From positions 1 to 64,000 of the forward strand of contig DASQAT010000026.1 in assembly GCA_035635555.1 (NCBI GenBank): a stretch of DNA of 64,000 nucleotides, written 5' to 3'. Every line of letters begins with the position of its first letter. Position 1 is the stretch's first letter. The position numbers and the translations under genes are program-made. The notes beneath the pieces were generated by a model. The model was not told the DNA's origin and did not search any database. It saw only the letters and a list, made by a program, of their open reading frames with translations. This document shows, in pieces, positions 53,406-62,378 of the stretch. The DNA is from Candidatus Dormiibacterota bacterium (GTDB taxonomy: Bacteria; Acidobacteriota; Polarisedimenticolia; Gp22-AA2).

Positions 53406-53918
53406 ATGCCCTGGTACGCGATCCAGACCAAGCCGAACAAAGAGCGCCCCGTTGAGGCCGCACTCAACCAGGCGGGGCTCGAGGTCTATTGTCCCCGGAT
53501 CCGAAGGCCGGTCCGAGGAGGGAACTCCCCCTCGTGGCGGGAAGCCGCCCTCTTCCCCGGCTACCTCTTCGCCCGATTCGAATTCGCCCGGGATTATGCG
53601 CGGCTGCGGTGGCAACCCGGTCTCGTCAGAGTGCTGATGAGCGGTACGACGCCCCTCGCGGTCACCGACGCGACCCTCGCTTCCGTACGACAGATTGAGA
53701 AAGATGGCATCCGGCAGTTGCTTCGGCCCGTCCGATTGAACACGGGAACTCGAGTCCGAGTGCTGCAGGGTCCGTTCACGGGATTCGAAGGACGGGTGTC
53801 GATGACGTTCAGGAGTGGCGACAGGGTACGCATCTTGCTTGAACTCTTCCGCCGGCAGGCGGCCCTGGAGTGCGATCCCGATCTGCTCCAGCCGCTGGCC
53901 TCTGCAGGCGGTCTTTAG
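53406..53918 (+). CDS. NusG paralog (RfaH/UpxY-type transcription antiterminator)
   Basis: 170 residues. The NGN domain runs from WYAIQTKPNKERPVEAALNQ through FPGYLFARFEF, and the KOW motif is LNTGTRVRVLQGPFTGFEGR near residue 112. Within a polysaccharide locus such specialised NusG paralogs usually travel with RNA polymerase and suppress pausing or termination in the long operon. The gene lies near the head of the coupled run 53970-64000, where antitermination would matter. The housekeeping nusG is not in this window. Confidence 0.9.
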   Translation: MPWYAIQTKPNKERPVEAALNQAGLEVYCPRIRRPVRGGNSPSWREAALFPGYLFARFEFARDYARLRWQPGLVRVLMSGTTPLAVTDATLASVRQIEKDGIRQLLRPVRLNTGTRVRVLQGPFTGFEGRVSMTFRSGDRVRILLELFRRQAALECDPDLLQPLASAGGL

Positions 53919-53969
53919 AGGTAAGTTGTTTGTCTTCAGATATTTTTGGCGGGGAGCCAGAGACTCTCA

Positions 53970-54614
53970 ATGGCGGAGCTGTACGCGGTGACCAGCACAA
54001 CTGAATCGTCGATCTTCCTGCCCGTTGCGATGCCCGCCCAGCCGGAGGCGGTGCCCCAAATCGGGGGCGCAAGCCCTTTGTGGCGGAGCCTGCTCTTCCC
54101 GCGCCCCGGTCAGAGAGCGGTGGAGTTCGCCAGCAAAGGTTCCACTCTCTTTTCTTCGCTGCGCCAGATGGGAGTCCGACTGGAGTCCTGGAACGATCAG
54201 CCCGAGCCGGCCGGGACGGCCAGCTTCGATCTGATGCTCGAGGATCGAACGAACGGGCATCCGCCGGCTCGGCCCGAGCGCCTCCGGGCGCTCCTGGCTC
54301 CGGGTGGACAGTGGGTCGTAGTCCTGGAAAGGAGGCGCTGGGTCGGGTTGGCGGGTCGCGAGGTCTTGCGGCGCGCCCGCCGGGAGGGGTTCGACACGAT
54401 CGAAACCTTCTACGCCTACCCGTCGCTGCGCTCGCCGCGGATCCTGGTGCCTCTCGATCGGCCGGAGCCGTTCCTGTACTTCCTGCGTCTCGCCGTCGGC
54501 GTTCGCGGTCCCCGGCAGCGGCTGCTCGCGCTCGGTGCCCGCTGCCTGTGCGCCTTGCGCCTGCACCGGTTGTTCCTCCCGAACCTGATCGTGGTGGCCC
54601 GGAGAGAAGCATGA
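53970..54614 (+). CDS. Divergent methyltransferase-like protein of the polysaccharide locus
   Basis: 214 residues from ATG 53970. The segment PERLRALLAPGGQWVVVLER resembles the post-motif strand of class I SAM methyltransferases, and FYAYPSLRSPRILVPLDRPE is like the end of methyltransferases found in similar loci. However, no clear glycine-rich motif I exists (VEFASKGSTLFSSLRQMGVR is in its place), so SAM binding is doubtful. It ends in a basic, Leu-rich tail. It overlaps the next gene by 4 bases, so it may work with the APH-fold protein. Confidence 0.6.
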   Translation: MAELYAVTSTTESSIFLPVAMPAQPEAVPQIGGASPLWRSLLFPRPGQRAVEFASKGSTLFSSLRQMGVRLESWNDQPEPAGTASFDLMLEDRTNGHPPARPERLRALLAPGGQWVVVLERRRWVGLAGREVLRRARREGFDTIETFYAYPSLRSPRILVPLDRPEPFLYFLRLAVGVRGPRQRLLALGARCLCALRLHRLFLPNLIVVARREA

Positions 54615-55630
54615 TCGACGCTCTGTCCAATACGTACAGGGAACTGGCCGCGGAGTCGATGGGCGTCCCTCCAGGCGAAGTCTCGATCTTGATGATCCAT
54701 CGCCCTCAGGAAGAGAAGGACTACGCCGACCAGTCGGTCTATTTCTTCTTCCTCACCGGGGACCCCTTTCCGTCGGCGGTGGGGAAGGTGGGGTTCGATC
54801 CGGCGGGAGCCCATTACCTGGAGAGGGAGCGCCGCGGACTCATGTCCCTCGGCGACTGCCAGAAGACCATCCCCGCGGCTTCGGTGCCGCGGCTTCTCCT
54901 CTACAGAGAAGTGGGTGGTCGTCACGCTCTCCTCCAGAGCGCCCTTCGCGGCGAAAAGGTATCGACGTGGCTGACCCCGGGGATGCGTCTCAACGGTCGC
55001 CTCCGCCGGTTCCTGGCCTGGGCCGCGGACTGGAGCGCCATGCTCGGGCGTGCCACCCGAACCGGACGCGGGGAACTGATTTCGGCCTGGACTCAGGAGT
55101 TCAGCGTGAAGCTGGATCGGACCGGCCGCTCGCGGGAGCTGCTGGAAGCGGCGGCGCGGAATGTTCGGGAGGGATTCGGGGGGAGTCTGCCCGCCGTCCT
55201 GGCGCACGGAGATTTCTGCGGTGAGAACATCCTGGGGGACGATGAGCACTACGGCGTGATCGATTGGGAGCTCTGCGATGAGCTCTCGGTGCCCGCGTAC
55301 GACATCATGGACCTCTGTCTGTGGGTCCTGTTGCGGACCGAGGGACAGATTGAGCACGATCCATTCACTGCCCTCGAGCGGCTCCTGCACGGGCGGGACC
55401 CACTGGCCCATGAGTTGCGTCGCACTTTGGGCCGTTATGCGGCTGCCATGAACATTCCGCGGGAACTCCTGCCGCCGCTTCTGACCCTCGCCTGGGCCGG
55501 TTACTGCCTGAACAAGTTCCGGCACCTCGAGCGAGACGAGACCGGCCATTTCGCGCGGGCCCGGGTCGCAGTGCGCAAGATTCTCGGGACTCCCGCCGCG
55601 GTGCTTTCTGGCGACGAGGACGCTGAATGA
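54611..55630 (+). CDS. Aminoglycoside-phosphotransferase-fold kinase
   Basis: 339 residues. The kinase motifs are visible: catalytic VLAHGDFCGENILGDDEHYG (HGDxxxxN) near residue 205 and the metal-binding Asp in GVIDWELCDELSVPAYDIMD. In this setting a sugar or lipid-linked phosphotransfer is more likely than antibiotic resistance, and proteins of this fold recur in polysaccharide loci. Substrate unknown. It overlaps both neighbours by 4 bases (ATGA). Confidence 0.8.
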   Translation: MIDALSNTYRELAAESMGVPPGEVSILMIHRPQEEKDYADQSVYFFFLTGDPFPSAVGKVGFDPAGAHYLERERRGLMSLGDCQKTIPAASVPRLLLYREVGGRHALLQSALRGEKVSTWLTPGMRLNGRLRRFLAWAADWSAMLGRATRTGRGELISAWTQEFSVKLDRTGRSRELLEAAARNVREGFGGSLPAVLAHGDFCGENILGDDEHYGVIDWELCDELSVPAYDIMDLCLWVLLRTEGQIEHDPFTALERLLHGRDPLAHELRRTLGRYAAAMNIPRELLPPLLTLAWAGYCLNKFRHLERDETGHFARARVAVRKILGTPAAVLSGDEDAE

Positions 55631-57135
55631 GCGTGTCGCGGGTGGCGCGGAACATCGGTTCCGGGTATGCCGGCGCAGCGGTCAACGGGGTCGTCATGCT
55701 CCTGTTGACGCCGCTCGTGGTGCGGCACCTCAGTCCGCGTGCGTACGGGATCTGGGTCCTGTCGACCGCCATCGGAAGTTACCTGGGCTTCCTCAACGCC
55801 GGGAGCGGAGCGGCCGGCGTCCGGGCGGTCGCCCGGCTGGCCGGGAGCGGCAGGATCGGCGACGCCAGCCGCGATATCGGCTCGATCTTCCGGATCTACC
55901 TGGCGGTGGGAGTCTTCGCCAGCGGGGCGCTCACTCTGGCGAGCTTCACGACGCTGGGCTTCTTCCACGTGCCGGCTGCGGAGCAGGCGGCGGCCCGCGC
56001 CCTCCTGATCCTGATCGCCATCAACTTCCTGGTCTCCTTTCCGTTCGGCGTGACCCGCAGCGTCCTGGCCGGGCTCCATCGCTTCCAGGAGCTCAACGCC
56101 GTCGAGATCGTGTGGGCGCTGTCGCGCCTCGGCGCCACGTTCTTCCTCCTGTCCACCGGCCATGGCCTGCTGTCGCTGGGGGGCATCCAACTGACCACCT
56201 CGATCGGAGGGCACCTCACCCGGTGGCTGGTGATCCGGCGGGTCGCGCCCCAGATTCATCTGACGGGTGGGCCGGAATGGCGCGGGGTGTCCACCGACGT
56301 CTCGATCTTCTCCGCGCTCTCGTTCGGGTACGAGAGCCTTCGCACCCTGTTCGACAACGCCGATCTTCTTCTGCTGGGGGTTCTGGCCGGGCCGGCGGCC
56401 GTCGCCGTCTTCAGCGTCGGGGTCACTCTCGCGTCCTTCGTCTCGAAGGGATTGCAGCCGATCTCCGGCGTTCTCTTCCCGATGGCCTCCGAGATGGAGG
56501 CCTTGGGCCAGCGCTCGGGATCGGCGCGCCTGCTCGAGGTCGGGACCCGGGTCAATCTCGCGCTCGCCCTGCCGCTGGTCACCATTCTCCTGGTGGATGG
56601 CCCGACGCTGCTGCGCCTGTGGGTCGGCGATGGGTTCGAGCAGAGCTATCCGGTCCTGGCGGCCTTCGCCCTGGCGAACCTGATGATCGCAGCCTCCCTC
56701 ACCTCGTCGACTCTGCTGTTCGGATCGGGCCGCATCGGCGTGCTCCTGGGCGCGGAAACAGTCCGATACGTTCTCAATCTGGTTCTGGCGCTCGTCCTCT
56801 ATCCCACCCTGGGGTTCCTCGGAATGGCCTTGGGCACTCTCGTGTCGATCGTGGTGGTTGACGCGGGGATCGTGATCGTCCGGGCCACCCGGTGGGCGGG
56901 CCTCGATGCCGCCGGATTCTTGACTCGATCGGTGGGCGCCCCGATTCTCACGGCTCTTCCCTTCCTCATGCTCATGGCCGCCTGGAAGAGCGTGACCCCC
57001 AATCCCTCGATTCCGATCGTGGGTCTGCGGGCCGCTTCCTGTCTCGCCGGCTTCGGCCTGATCTATGCCCTGTCGGGAGCGTTCCGGGAGGAGCGGCGGC
57101 TGGTGGGCAAAGTCTGGGCGGAGGCGTTCCGATGA
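55627..57135 (+). CDS. Wzx-like polysaccharide flippase (MOP superfamily)
   Basis: 502 residues with 12-14 predicted spans and few charges. It starts SRVARNIGSGYAGAAVNGVV and has TPLVVRHLSPRAYGIWVLST, typical of Wzx-type transporters that flip lipid-linked oligosaccharides. FDNADLLLLGVLAGPAAVAV and NLVLALVLYPTLGFLGMALG are characteristic later helices. It supports a Wzx/Wzy-type or related route. It overlaps its two neighbours by 4 bases. Confidence 0.88.
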   Translation: MSVSRVARNIGSGYAGAAVNGVVMLLLTPLVVRHLSPRAYGIWVLSTAIGSYLGFLNAGSGAAGVRAVARLAGSGRIGDASRDIGSIFRIYLAVGVFASGALTLASFTTLGFFHVPAAEQAAARALLILIAINFLVSFPFGVTRSVLAGLHRFQELNAVEIVWALSRLGATFFLLSTGHGLLSLGGIQLTTSIGGHLTRWLVIRRVAPQIHLTGGPEWRGVSTDVSIFSALSFGYESLRTLFDNADLLLLGVLAGPAAVAVFSVGVTLASFVSKGLQPISGVLFPMASEMEALGQRSGSARLLEVGTRVNLALALPLVTILLVDGPTLLRLWVGDGFEQSYPVLAAFALANLMIAASLTSSTLLFGSGRIGVLLGAETVRYVLNLVLALVLYPTLGFLGMALGTLVSIVVVDAGIVIVRATRWAGLDAAGFLTRSVGAPILTALPFLMLMAAWKSVTPNPSIPIVGLRAASCLAGFGLIYALSGAFREERRLVGKVWAEAFR

Positions 57136-58853
57136 CCGGCCGTGTGGGCAGGAGAGAATGGATCTTTCCGCTTCTGATCGCCGCGCTGCTGCTGGCGATC
57201 GCCTGGACACCGTATGGCGTCGCCTTCCGCAAGACATCGCCGTCCGATCGGTTCATGGGTCTGATCGGTGTGGCGGCCATCGACGACAACAACGTCTACC
57301 TGGCGCTGATGCGACAGGCCGCCGAAGGACGTTTTCTCTTCACCAACAACTACACGCCGGAGCCGAATCCTCCGGCTCTCTTCAACTTCATCTACCTGGT
57401 ACTGGGCCGCCTCGCCGGCTCGACGGGATGGAGTCTCGATTTCGTCCACAGGCTGTTCGGCGGGTTCTCCATCGTTTCCCTGGTCCTGGTCACCTACGCC
57501 TTCATCGCCACCGCGATACGCCGGGTCCGGTACCGCCGGATGGCCTTGATTCTCGCCTGTTTCAGCGTGGGGTTCGTCTGGGTGTCGCGGCTCGTCTATC
57601 GCCTCATCGGCATCCATACCAAGACGGTAGACTCCTGGCTGGTCGAGACCAGCCTGTTTCACGCAATGCTGGTCTATCCCCATTTCGTGTTCGCGGCGGC
57701 GCTGATGGTGGGGTGTCTCCTCGGTCTCCTGAAGGCGGAGCGGGCAGGAAAATTCGCGCCGGCGCTGATCGGAGGACTTTGCGCGACCATCCTCGCTTCC
57801 AGCCACACCTTCGAGGCGGTCGTGCTCCTTCCCACAGCCGTCGCCTACGTTTTTCTGGAATGGCTGGTTCGGGAGCGAATACCGGCGCCCCGGAGATGGC
57901 TCTACCTTGCCGCGATCGTGGGTCTGCCGCTGCCGGTCCTGCTCCTGAATCGCTGGACCCTGTCCCGGGAGCCGATGTGGGGAAACGTCGTCGATCGGCT
58001 CGATTTTTTTACTCCGGATCCGTTTCGACTGGCCCTCGGTCTCGGTGCCAGCCTTCTGATCGTGCTCTTGACGTTCGATGGCTTCCTGCGTCCCAACCGC
58101 AGCGCCGGGGAGCGGATGGCCAAGGCGTGGCTCCTCGTGGCGTTGGCAGTCGCTTACTTCCCGAAGTTCAACTGGCGCTGGCATCTCATCAACGGGGCCC
58201 AGATCCCGCTGGCGATCCTGGCCACTCAGGGGCTCCGCCGCACCGTGTTTCTGACGATGCTCCGGCGCCGTCGGCGAACGGCGGAGCGGTGGTGGCCAGG
58301 CTTTCTCAGAGGATGGCGGGGGGTGAGGGCCGCCAGCGCGGCGGCCATCGTGCTGTGCTGCCTGGGCAGTGTGAATCTGACGCTGACTTACCTCTACGAA
58401 GCCACCCAGGTATCCGGGCCCACCTATCTGCCGAAGACGGAGGTGGCGGCGCTCGAGTGGATGGGCCGGGAGATACCGAAGGATGCGCTGGTTCTCTCCA
58501 CCTATCCCACAGGCAACTACATTCCCAGGCTCTCCGGCCAGCGCGTCTTCATCGGCGAGGACAAGCTGACGGGTGATCTTGAAGGTCGGCAGTCTGACCT
58601 CGAAGGCTTCTTCCGCCCGGGCTGGAGCGATGAGCAGCGGATGGATCTCCTGCGCCGCTTCGGCGTGGATTACGTCTTCTACGGTCCGGAAGAGCGAAAA
58701 GTTGGCGCCTACGACCTGTCTCGAGCGTCCTTCCTACGGCCGGTCCATCAGGAAGAGGACGTGCAGATTTTCCGGGTGGTCGGTCCGGAGCCGAGCGAGA
58801 GCCGGACAGCCTCCGACTCCCTCAAGTCCGGGACAGCGATCTCGAGGAGATGA
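57132..58853 (+). CDS. Multi-span membrane protein, possible GT-C-type glycosyltransferase
   Basis: 573 residues from ATG 57132. About ten hydrophobic spans lie in the first 450 residues (WIFPLLIAALLLAIAWTPYG, FSIVSLVLVTYAFIATAI, FAAALMVGCLLGLLKAE), followed by a soluble 130-residue domain (ALEWMGREIPKDALVLSTYP, RLSGQRVFIGEDKLTG). The first loop has an acidic pair (AAIDDNNVYLALMRQAAEGR), the position of catalytic acids in GT-C enzymes. It could transfer a sugar or act as the polymerase; the data do not decide. Confidence 0.65.
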   Translation: MTGRVGRREWIFPLLIAALLLAIAWTPYGVAFRKTSPSDRFMGLIGVAAIDDNNVYLALMRQAAEGRFLFTNNYTPEPNPPALFNFIYLVLGRLAGSTGWSLDFVHRLFGGFSIVSLVLVTYAFIATAIRRVRYRRMALILACFSVGFVWVSRLVYRLIGIHTKTVDSWLVETSLFHAMLVYPHFVFAAALMVGCLLGLLKAERAGKFAPALIGGLCATILASSHTFEAVVLLPTAVAYVFLEWLVRERIPAPRRWLYLAAIVGLPLPVLLLNRWTLSREPMWGNVVDRLDFFTPDPFRLALGLGASLLIVLLTFDGFLRPNRSAGERMAKAWLLVALAVAYFPKFNWRWHLINGAQIPLAILATQGLRRTVFLTMLRRRRRTAERWWPGFLRGWRGVRAASAAAIVLCCLGSVNLTLTYLYEATQVSGPTYLPKTEVAALEWMGREIPKDALVLSTYPTGNYIPRLSGQRVFIGEDKLTGDLEGRQSDLEGFFRPGWSDEQRMDLLRRFGVDYVFYGPEERKVGAYDLSRASFLRPVHQEEDVQIFRVVGPEPSESRTASDSLKSGTAISRR

Positions 58854-58859
58854 GCCGCC

Positions 58860-59654
58860 GTGCCTGACGCTTCCGGCATCAACGTGCTCGCGTACCACTG
58901 GGTCGATCCCGACCCGGGCCACAGACTGCGCCAGTGGGGTGTGACACCGGAGGAGTTCGAGGCGCAAATGACCGCGCTCGACGAGGGCGGATACAAGGTC
59001 CTGTCGCTGGACGAGGTGTTCCAGGTCGTGCGCGGCGAGCGGGTGTCCCCCCCCAAAGCCGTGGCCCTGACCTTCGACGACGGGTACCGGGGCCTCCTCG
59101 ATCATGCCGTGCCGGTTCTCGAGCGGTTCGGTTTCCGAGCCGCCTTTTTTCTGGTGAGCGATCGGGTGGGAGAGACGAATGCCTGGGACGCGCGCCACGG
59201 CGACGCCCCCCGGGCTCTCATGAGCTGGGACGAGGCGGCGGGGCTCGTTGCCCGCGGAATGGAGATCGGGGCGCACAGCCGGACGCACCCTTTCCTGCCC
59301 GACCTGCCGGATCGGGCGCTCGAGGACGAAGTCCGTCGTTCCAAGAAAACGATCGAGGACCGGCTTGGCCAATCAGTCCGTTTCTTCGCCTACCCGCATG
59401 GGCTCTTCGACGAGAGGTGTCGGCGGTCGGTCAGGGCGGCGGGGTACGCGGGGGCCTGCTCGAGCGAGCCTGGTGGGAACGGGCGGGAGACGGATCCCTT
59501 CGCGCTGCGCCGGACGGAGATCTCCTGCCACGACTCGGTCCGGTCCTTCGCGTTCAAGGCCCGCACCGGCTACGGGGTGCGGCGATGGGTGGGAGCGCGG
59601 ATTCGGGAGATGTTTTCGAGACGGTCCCCGGTCGTCCGTGAGGTGGCGCGGTGA
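58860..59654 (+). CDS. Polysaccharide deacetylase (NodB/CE4 family)
   Basis: 264 residues from GTG 58860. CE4 motif 1 is TFDDGYRGLLDHAVPVLERF near residue 65, with the catalytic and metal Asp residues; motif 2 is EIGAHSRTHPFLPDLPDRAL (HxxxH), and motif 3 follows near RFFAYPHGLFDE. It removes N- or O-acetyl groups from sugars. No signal peptide is visible, so it may act in the cytoplasm on a precursor. It overlaps the next gene by 4 bases. Confidence 0.9.
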   Translation: MPDASGINVLAYHWVDPDPGHRLRQWGVTPEEFEAQMTALDEGGYKVLSLDEVFQVVRGERVSPPKAVALTFDDGYRGLLDHAVPVLERFGFRAAFFLVSDRVGETNAWDARHGDAPRALMSWDEAAGLVARGMEIGAHSRTHPFLPDLPDRALEDEVRRSKKTIEDRLGQSVRFFAYPHGLFDERCRRSVRAAGYAGACSSEPGGNGRETDPFALRRTEISCHDSVRSFAFKARTGYGVRRWVGARIREMFSRRSPVVREVAR

Positions 59655-60652
59655 GCCGGGCGGGACTCTCGGTGGTCGTGCCGACGTTCAACCGCCGATC
59701 GATTCTGGCGAGGACCATTCCGGCCTTGCTGAATCAGCGTGACGTCGGAGCGGATCTCGAGGTCATCGTGGTCGTCGACGGCTCGACCGACGGAACGCTC
59801 GCCCTGCTCGACGATCTGGGAACCGCCCCGCGTCTGCGGGTCATCGCGCAGAGGAACAGGGGCCTGGCCGCGGCCCGCAACCGCGGCGCAGAAGCGGCCC
59901 GGGGCAAGATCGTCCTTTTCCTCGACGACGACATGATAGCCGCCCCGGATCTGGCGGCGGTCCACCTCGCGGAGCACGGCGATGCCCCGGAGAGGGTCGT
60001 GCTTGGAGCGTTGAGGCTGGTCGAGGAGGTGCGCAGGTCCTTCCTGAAGGAAGGGGTCGAAGCCTGGAGCCGCGACATGGAACGACGCCTCTCGGCGCCG
60101 GGTTACCGGATGCGATTCGACGACTGGTCCTTCGGGCACGCCTCGATCGATCGTGCGCTGTTCCTGGGTCTGGGCGGCTTCGACGAGACGTTCGTAGACT
60201 ACGGGAACGAGGACTACGACCTGGGCTGGCGGTTGAGCGAGAAGGGAGTCGATGTCCGTTTCACCTCCCGGGCCGTGGCCCGCCAGATCTACGACAAGAG
60301 CTTCCCGGCCTGGTTGCGGGACCTGGGTTGCGTCGGCCGGGCCGACGTGGCGCTGGCCGGGAAGCATCCCGAGCTCGCCTCATCGTTGAGGCTGTCGGAA
60401 CGGGAAACCCATCCGCTCAAACGACTGGCTCGCTGGTCCGGTCTGGCGTCGCTCGATCCGCTCGCCCCTGCATGGGCGACGCTGGCCGGATCGTTGACCG
60501 TGGCGGAATGGCTCTCGCTGCGGGGGTCCTACCTGAGTCACGCCCAGTCTTTGATGGGACAGCGGGCCTACTGGCGAGGCGTTCGTGAAGCCCGGGATCC
60601 CGCCGTTCTGCCCGATGCGGCTGCGATGAAGCGGACGGGAAGGACGGCGTGA
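59651..60652 (+). CDS. Glycosyltransferase family 2
   Basis: 333 residues from GTG 59651. GT-A fold: LSVVVPTFNRRSILARTIPA, VIVVVDGSTDGTLALLDDLG, the DXD-like LFLDDDMIAAPDL and the acceptor-side GGFDETFVDYGNEDYDLGWR. It probably transfers a sugar from an NDP-sugar to a lipid-linked acceptor at the inner membrane; specificity cannot be told. No membrane span is obvious. Coupled to both neighbours by 4-base overlaps. Confidence 0.9.
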   Translation: MSRAGLSVVVPTFNRRSILARTIPALLNQRDVGADLEVIVVVDGSTDGTLALLDDLGTAPRLRVIAQRNRGLAAARNRGAEAARGKIVLFLDDDMIAAPDLAAVHLAEHGDAPERVVLGALRLVEEVRRSFLKEGVEAWSRDMERRLSAPGYRMRFDDWSFGHASIDRALFLGLGGFDETFVDYGNEDYDLGWRLSEKGVDVRFTSRAVARQIYDKSFPAWLRDLGCVGRADVALAGKHPELASSLRLSERETHPLKRLARWSGLASLDPLAPAWATLAGSLTVAEWLSLRGSYLSHAQSLMGQRAYWRGVREARDPAVLPDAAAMKRTGRTA

Positions 60653-61566
60653 AGACTCCGAAAATTTCCGTCCTGATCGCCACCGCCGATCGCCCCGAGC
60701 TCCTGGCGGGATGTCTGAAAAGTCTGTCCGCCACCCGCTTCACCGAGGCGGAGGTCTTGATCCTCGACCAGAGCCGGCAGGAGCAGTCGTGTCCCGTCGG
60801 GCCGGGGGACGGTCCTGCGTTCCGGTATTTCCGCTGCGCGCGCCGGGGGAAGAGCGCGGCGCTCAACCTGGGAGTGAAGGAGGCCCGTGCGTCCTGGCTG
60901 GCCTTCACGGACGACGACTGCCTGGTGGCCGCCGACTGGCTGGAGGTGATCGGCCGGACGGCATCGGAGACGGGAGGGGGATGCGTCCTTACCGGCCGGG
61001 TCGTCGGGGAGACTCCTGAAGGGGATGCGGTGACCGCGCCATCCCTCCGGGAGAACGGTCGGGAGACAACGTACACGCGGCCGACCTTCCGGGATGTTCT
61101 CTTCGGGAACAACATGGTCATCCCCGCTGATCTCCTGCGCAGCGTCGGCCCCTTCGACGAAACGCTCGGTCCGGGGACCGCGGCACCGGCCGCCGAGGAC
61201 AACGATCTGGGGTACCGCCTCCTCCGCGCCGGGGTTCCGATCCGGTATCTGCCGACGATGGTGGTGACACATCGATCGTGGAGACGAGGACCGGATCAGG
61301 TGAGGCTGTACCACGGCTACGGCGTGGGGCAGGGGACCTTCTATGGAAAGCATCTCCACCGGGGGGACCTGCACATGGCGGCGCGGATGGCCAGGAACGT
61401 CTGGGACGCCGGTCGGGATCTGGGCGGGGCGATCATGCTGGGACGTCGCCAGGATGTGCTCTCCTCGTGGGCCTTCGCCCGTGGGCTCGTCAAGGGCTTC
61501 GTCCAGGCCGCCTGGTCGGGAAACCGGGAGCGGGCGGAGCCTGCGACCCTGATGGAGGAGAGATGA
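60649..61566 (+). CDS. Glycosyltransferase family 2
   Basis: 305 residues from GTG 60649. ISVLIATADRPELLAGCLKS, EVLILDQSRQEQS, the DXD-like AFTDDDCLVAADWLEVIGRT and GPFDETLGPGTAAPAAEDND are GT2 features. It resembles the third GT2 at 63490 (both have DQS and AFTDDDCL), so the two are probably paralogs. It overlaps the preceding gene and the methyltransferase. Confidence 0.9.
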   Translation: MKTPKISVLIATADRPELLAGCLKSLSATRFTEAEVLILDQSRQEQSCPVGPGDGPAFRYFRCARRGKSAALNLGVKEARASWLAFTDDDCLVAADWLEVIGRTASETGGGCVLTGRVVGETPEGDAVTAPSLRENGRETTYTRPTFRDVLFGNNMVIPADLLRSVGPFDETLGPGTAAPAAEDNDLGYRLLRAGVPIRYLPTMVVTHRSWRRGPDQVRLYHGYGVGQGTFYGKHLHRGDLHMAARMARNVWDAGRDLGGAIMLGRRQDVLSSWAFARGLVKGFVQAAWSGNRERAEPATLMEER

Positions 61567-62369
61567 GCGCGCCGGCTCCGGCGGCTGTGCGACAGGTCGA
61601 CGAAAGGCGGGAGGCCGCGCGAGTCGTAAGGCGAATCTCGAGACCCCGGCTCTGGCAGCACGACTACCTCATGCTGCAGGAGATCGCAGACGGTCTGACA
61701 CGCCAGGCCGCCGCCCTCAACGGCAAAGTCGGCATCGACGTGCTCGACGTCGGATGCAAATACAAGCCTTATCGAGGCTTGTTCGAGAACAGGGCGTCCC
61801 GCTATGTCGGGCTGGATCTAAACCGGTACTGGGGCGTGGAAGTCCAATCGGACGCGACCCGTCTGCCCTTCGGGGGGGACTGCTTCGATCTGGTGCTCTG
61901 CACCCAGGCTTTCTATCTCATGAAGGATTATCGCCGGGCACTCGCCGAGTTTGTCCGTGTGACGCGCGCCGGTGGCCGGATCCTCCTTACGACGATCGGG
62001 ATCTGGCCCTATCCGCCTGGCGACCGTGTCCATCGATGGAGCCGTCGTGAGCTCGAGGAGATGCTCGGGGAATTCGGCGAGGTCCGCGTCGAAGAGAACG
62101 GCGGATACCTGCGGCTCATTCCCCAGCTGGCGAATACGGCGCTCGCGATGGGCGTGGAGGACTACCTGATTCGCAGGTACGGCCGGCCGGGTCGCATCGC
62201 GGCCGTCCCTCTGAAGGGAATCTACCTCGGGCTCAACCTGCTCGCCTTGTCCGCAGAGCGGGCGATCCGATCGGCGGCCCGATCCGGCATCGGAGTGGCC
62301 CGCGCGCTCGAGAACCTGGATACACATCTTGCGATCAATTACCTGGCGGTGGTGACGCCTCGGAAATGA
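61563..62369 (+). CDS. SAM-dependent methyltransferase
   Basis: 268 residues from ATG 61563. Class I fold: motif I VLDVGCKYKPYRGLFENRAS, motif II at the DLNRYWGVEVQSDATRLPF stretch and motif III AGGRILLTTIGIWPYPPGDR. The FDLVLCTQAFYLMKDYRRAL segment is typical of Methyltransf_11. The C-terminal 80 residues are hydrophobic (LKGIYLGLNLLALSAERAIR). It may methylate a sugar of the repeat unit. The stop is 9 bases before the radical SAM gene. Confidence 0.85.
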   Translation: MSAPAPAAVRQVDERREAARVVRRISRPRLWQHDYLMLQEIADGLTRQAAALNGKVGIDVLDVGCKYKPYRGLFENRASRYVGLDLNRYWGVEVQSDATRLPFGGDCFDLVLCTQAFYLMKDYRRALAEFVRVTRAGGRILLTTIGIWPYPPGDRVHRWSRRELEEMLGEFGEVRVEENGGYLRLIPQLANTALAMGVEDYLIRRYGRPGRIAAVPLKGIYLGLNLLALSAERAIRSAARSGIGVARALENLDTHLAINYLAVVTPRK

Positions 62370-62378
62370 GTCTCCCCC

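Noticed and set aside
54611-55630. Antibiotic resistance gene (aminoglycoside phosphotransferase)
   Set aside because: The fold is right but the context is polysaccharide synthesis, and APH-fold kinases act on many substrates.
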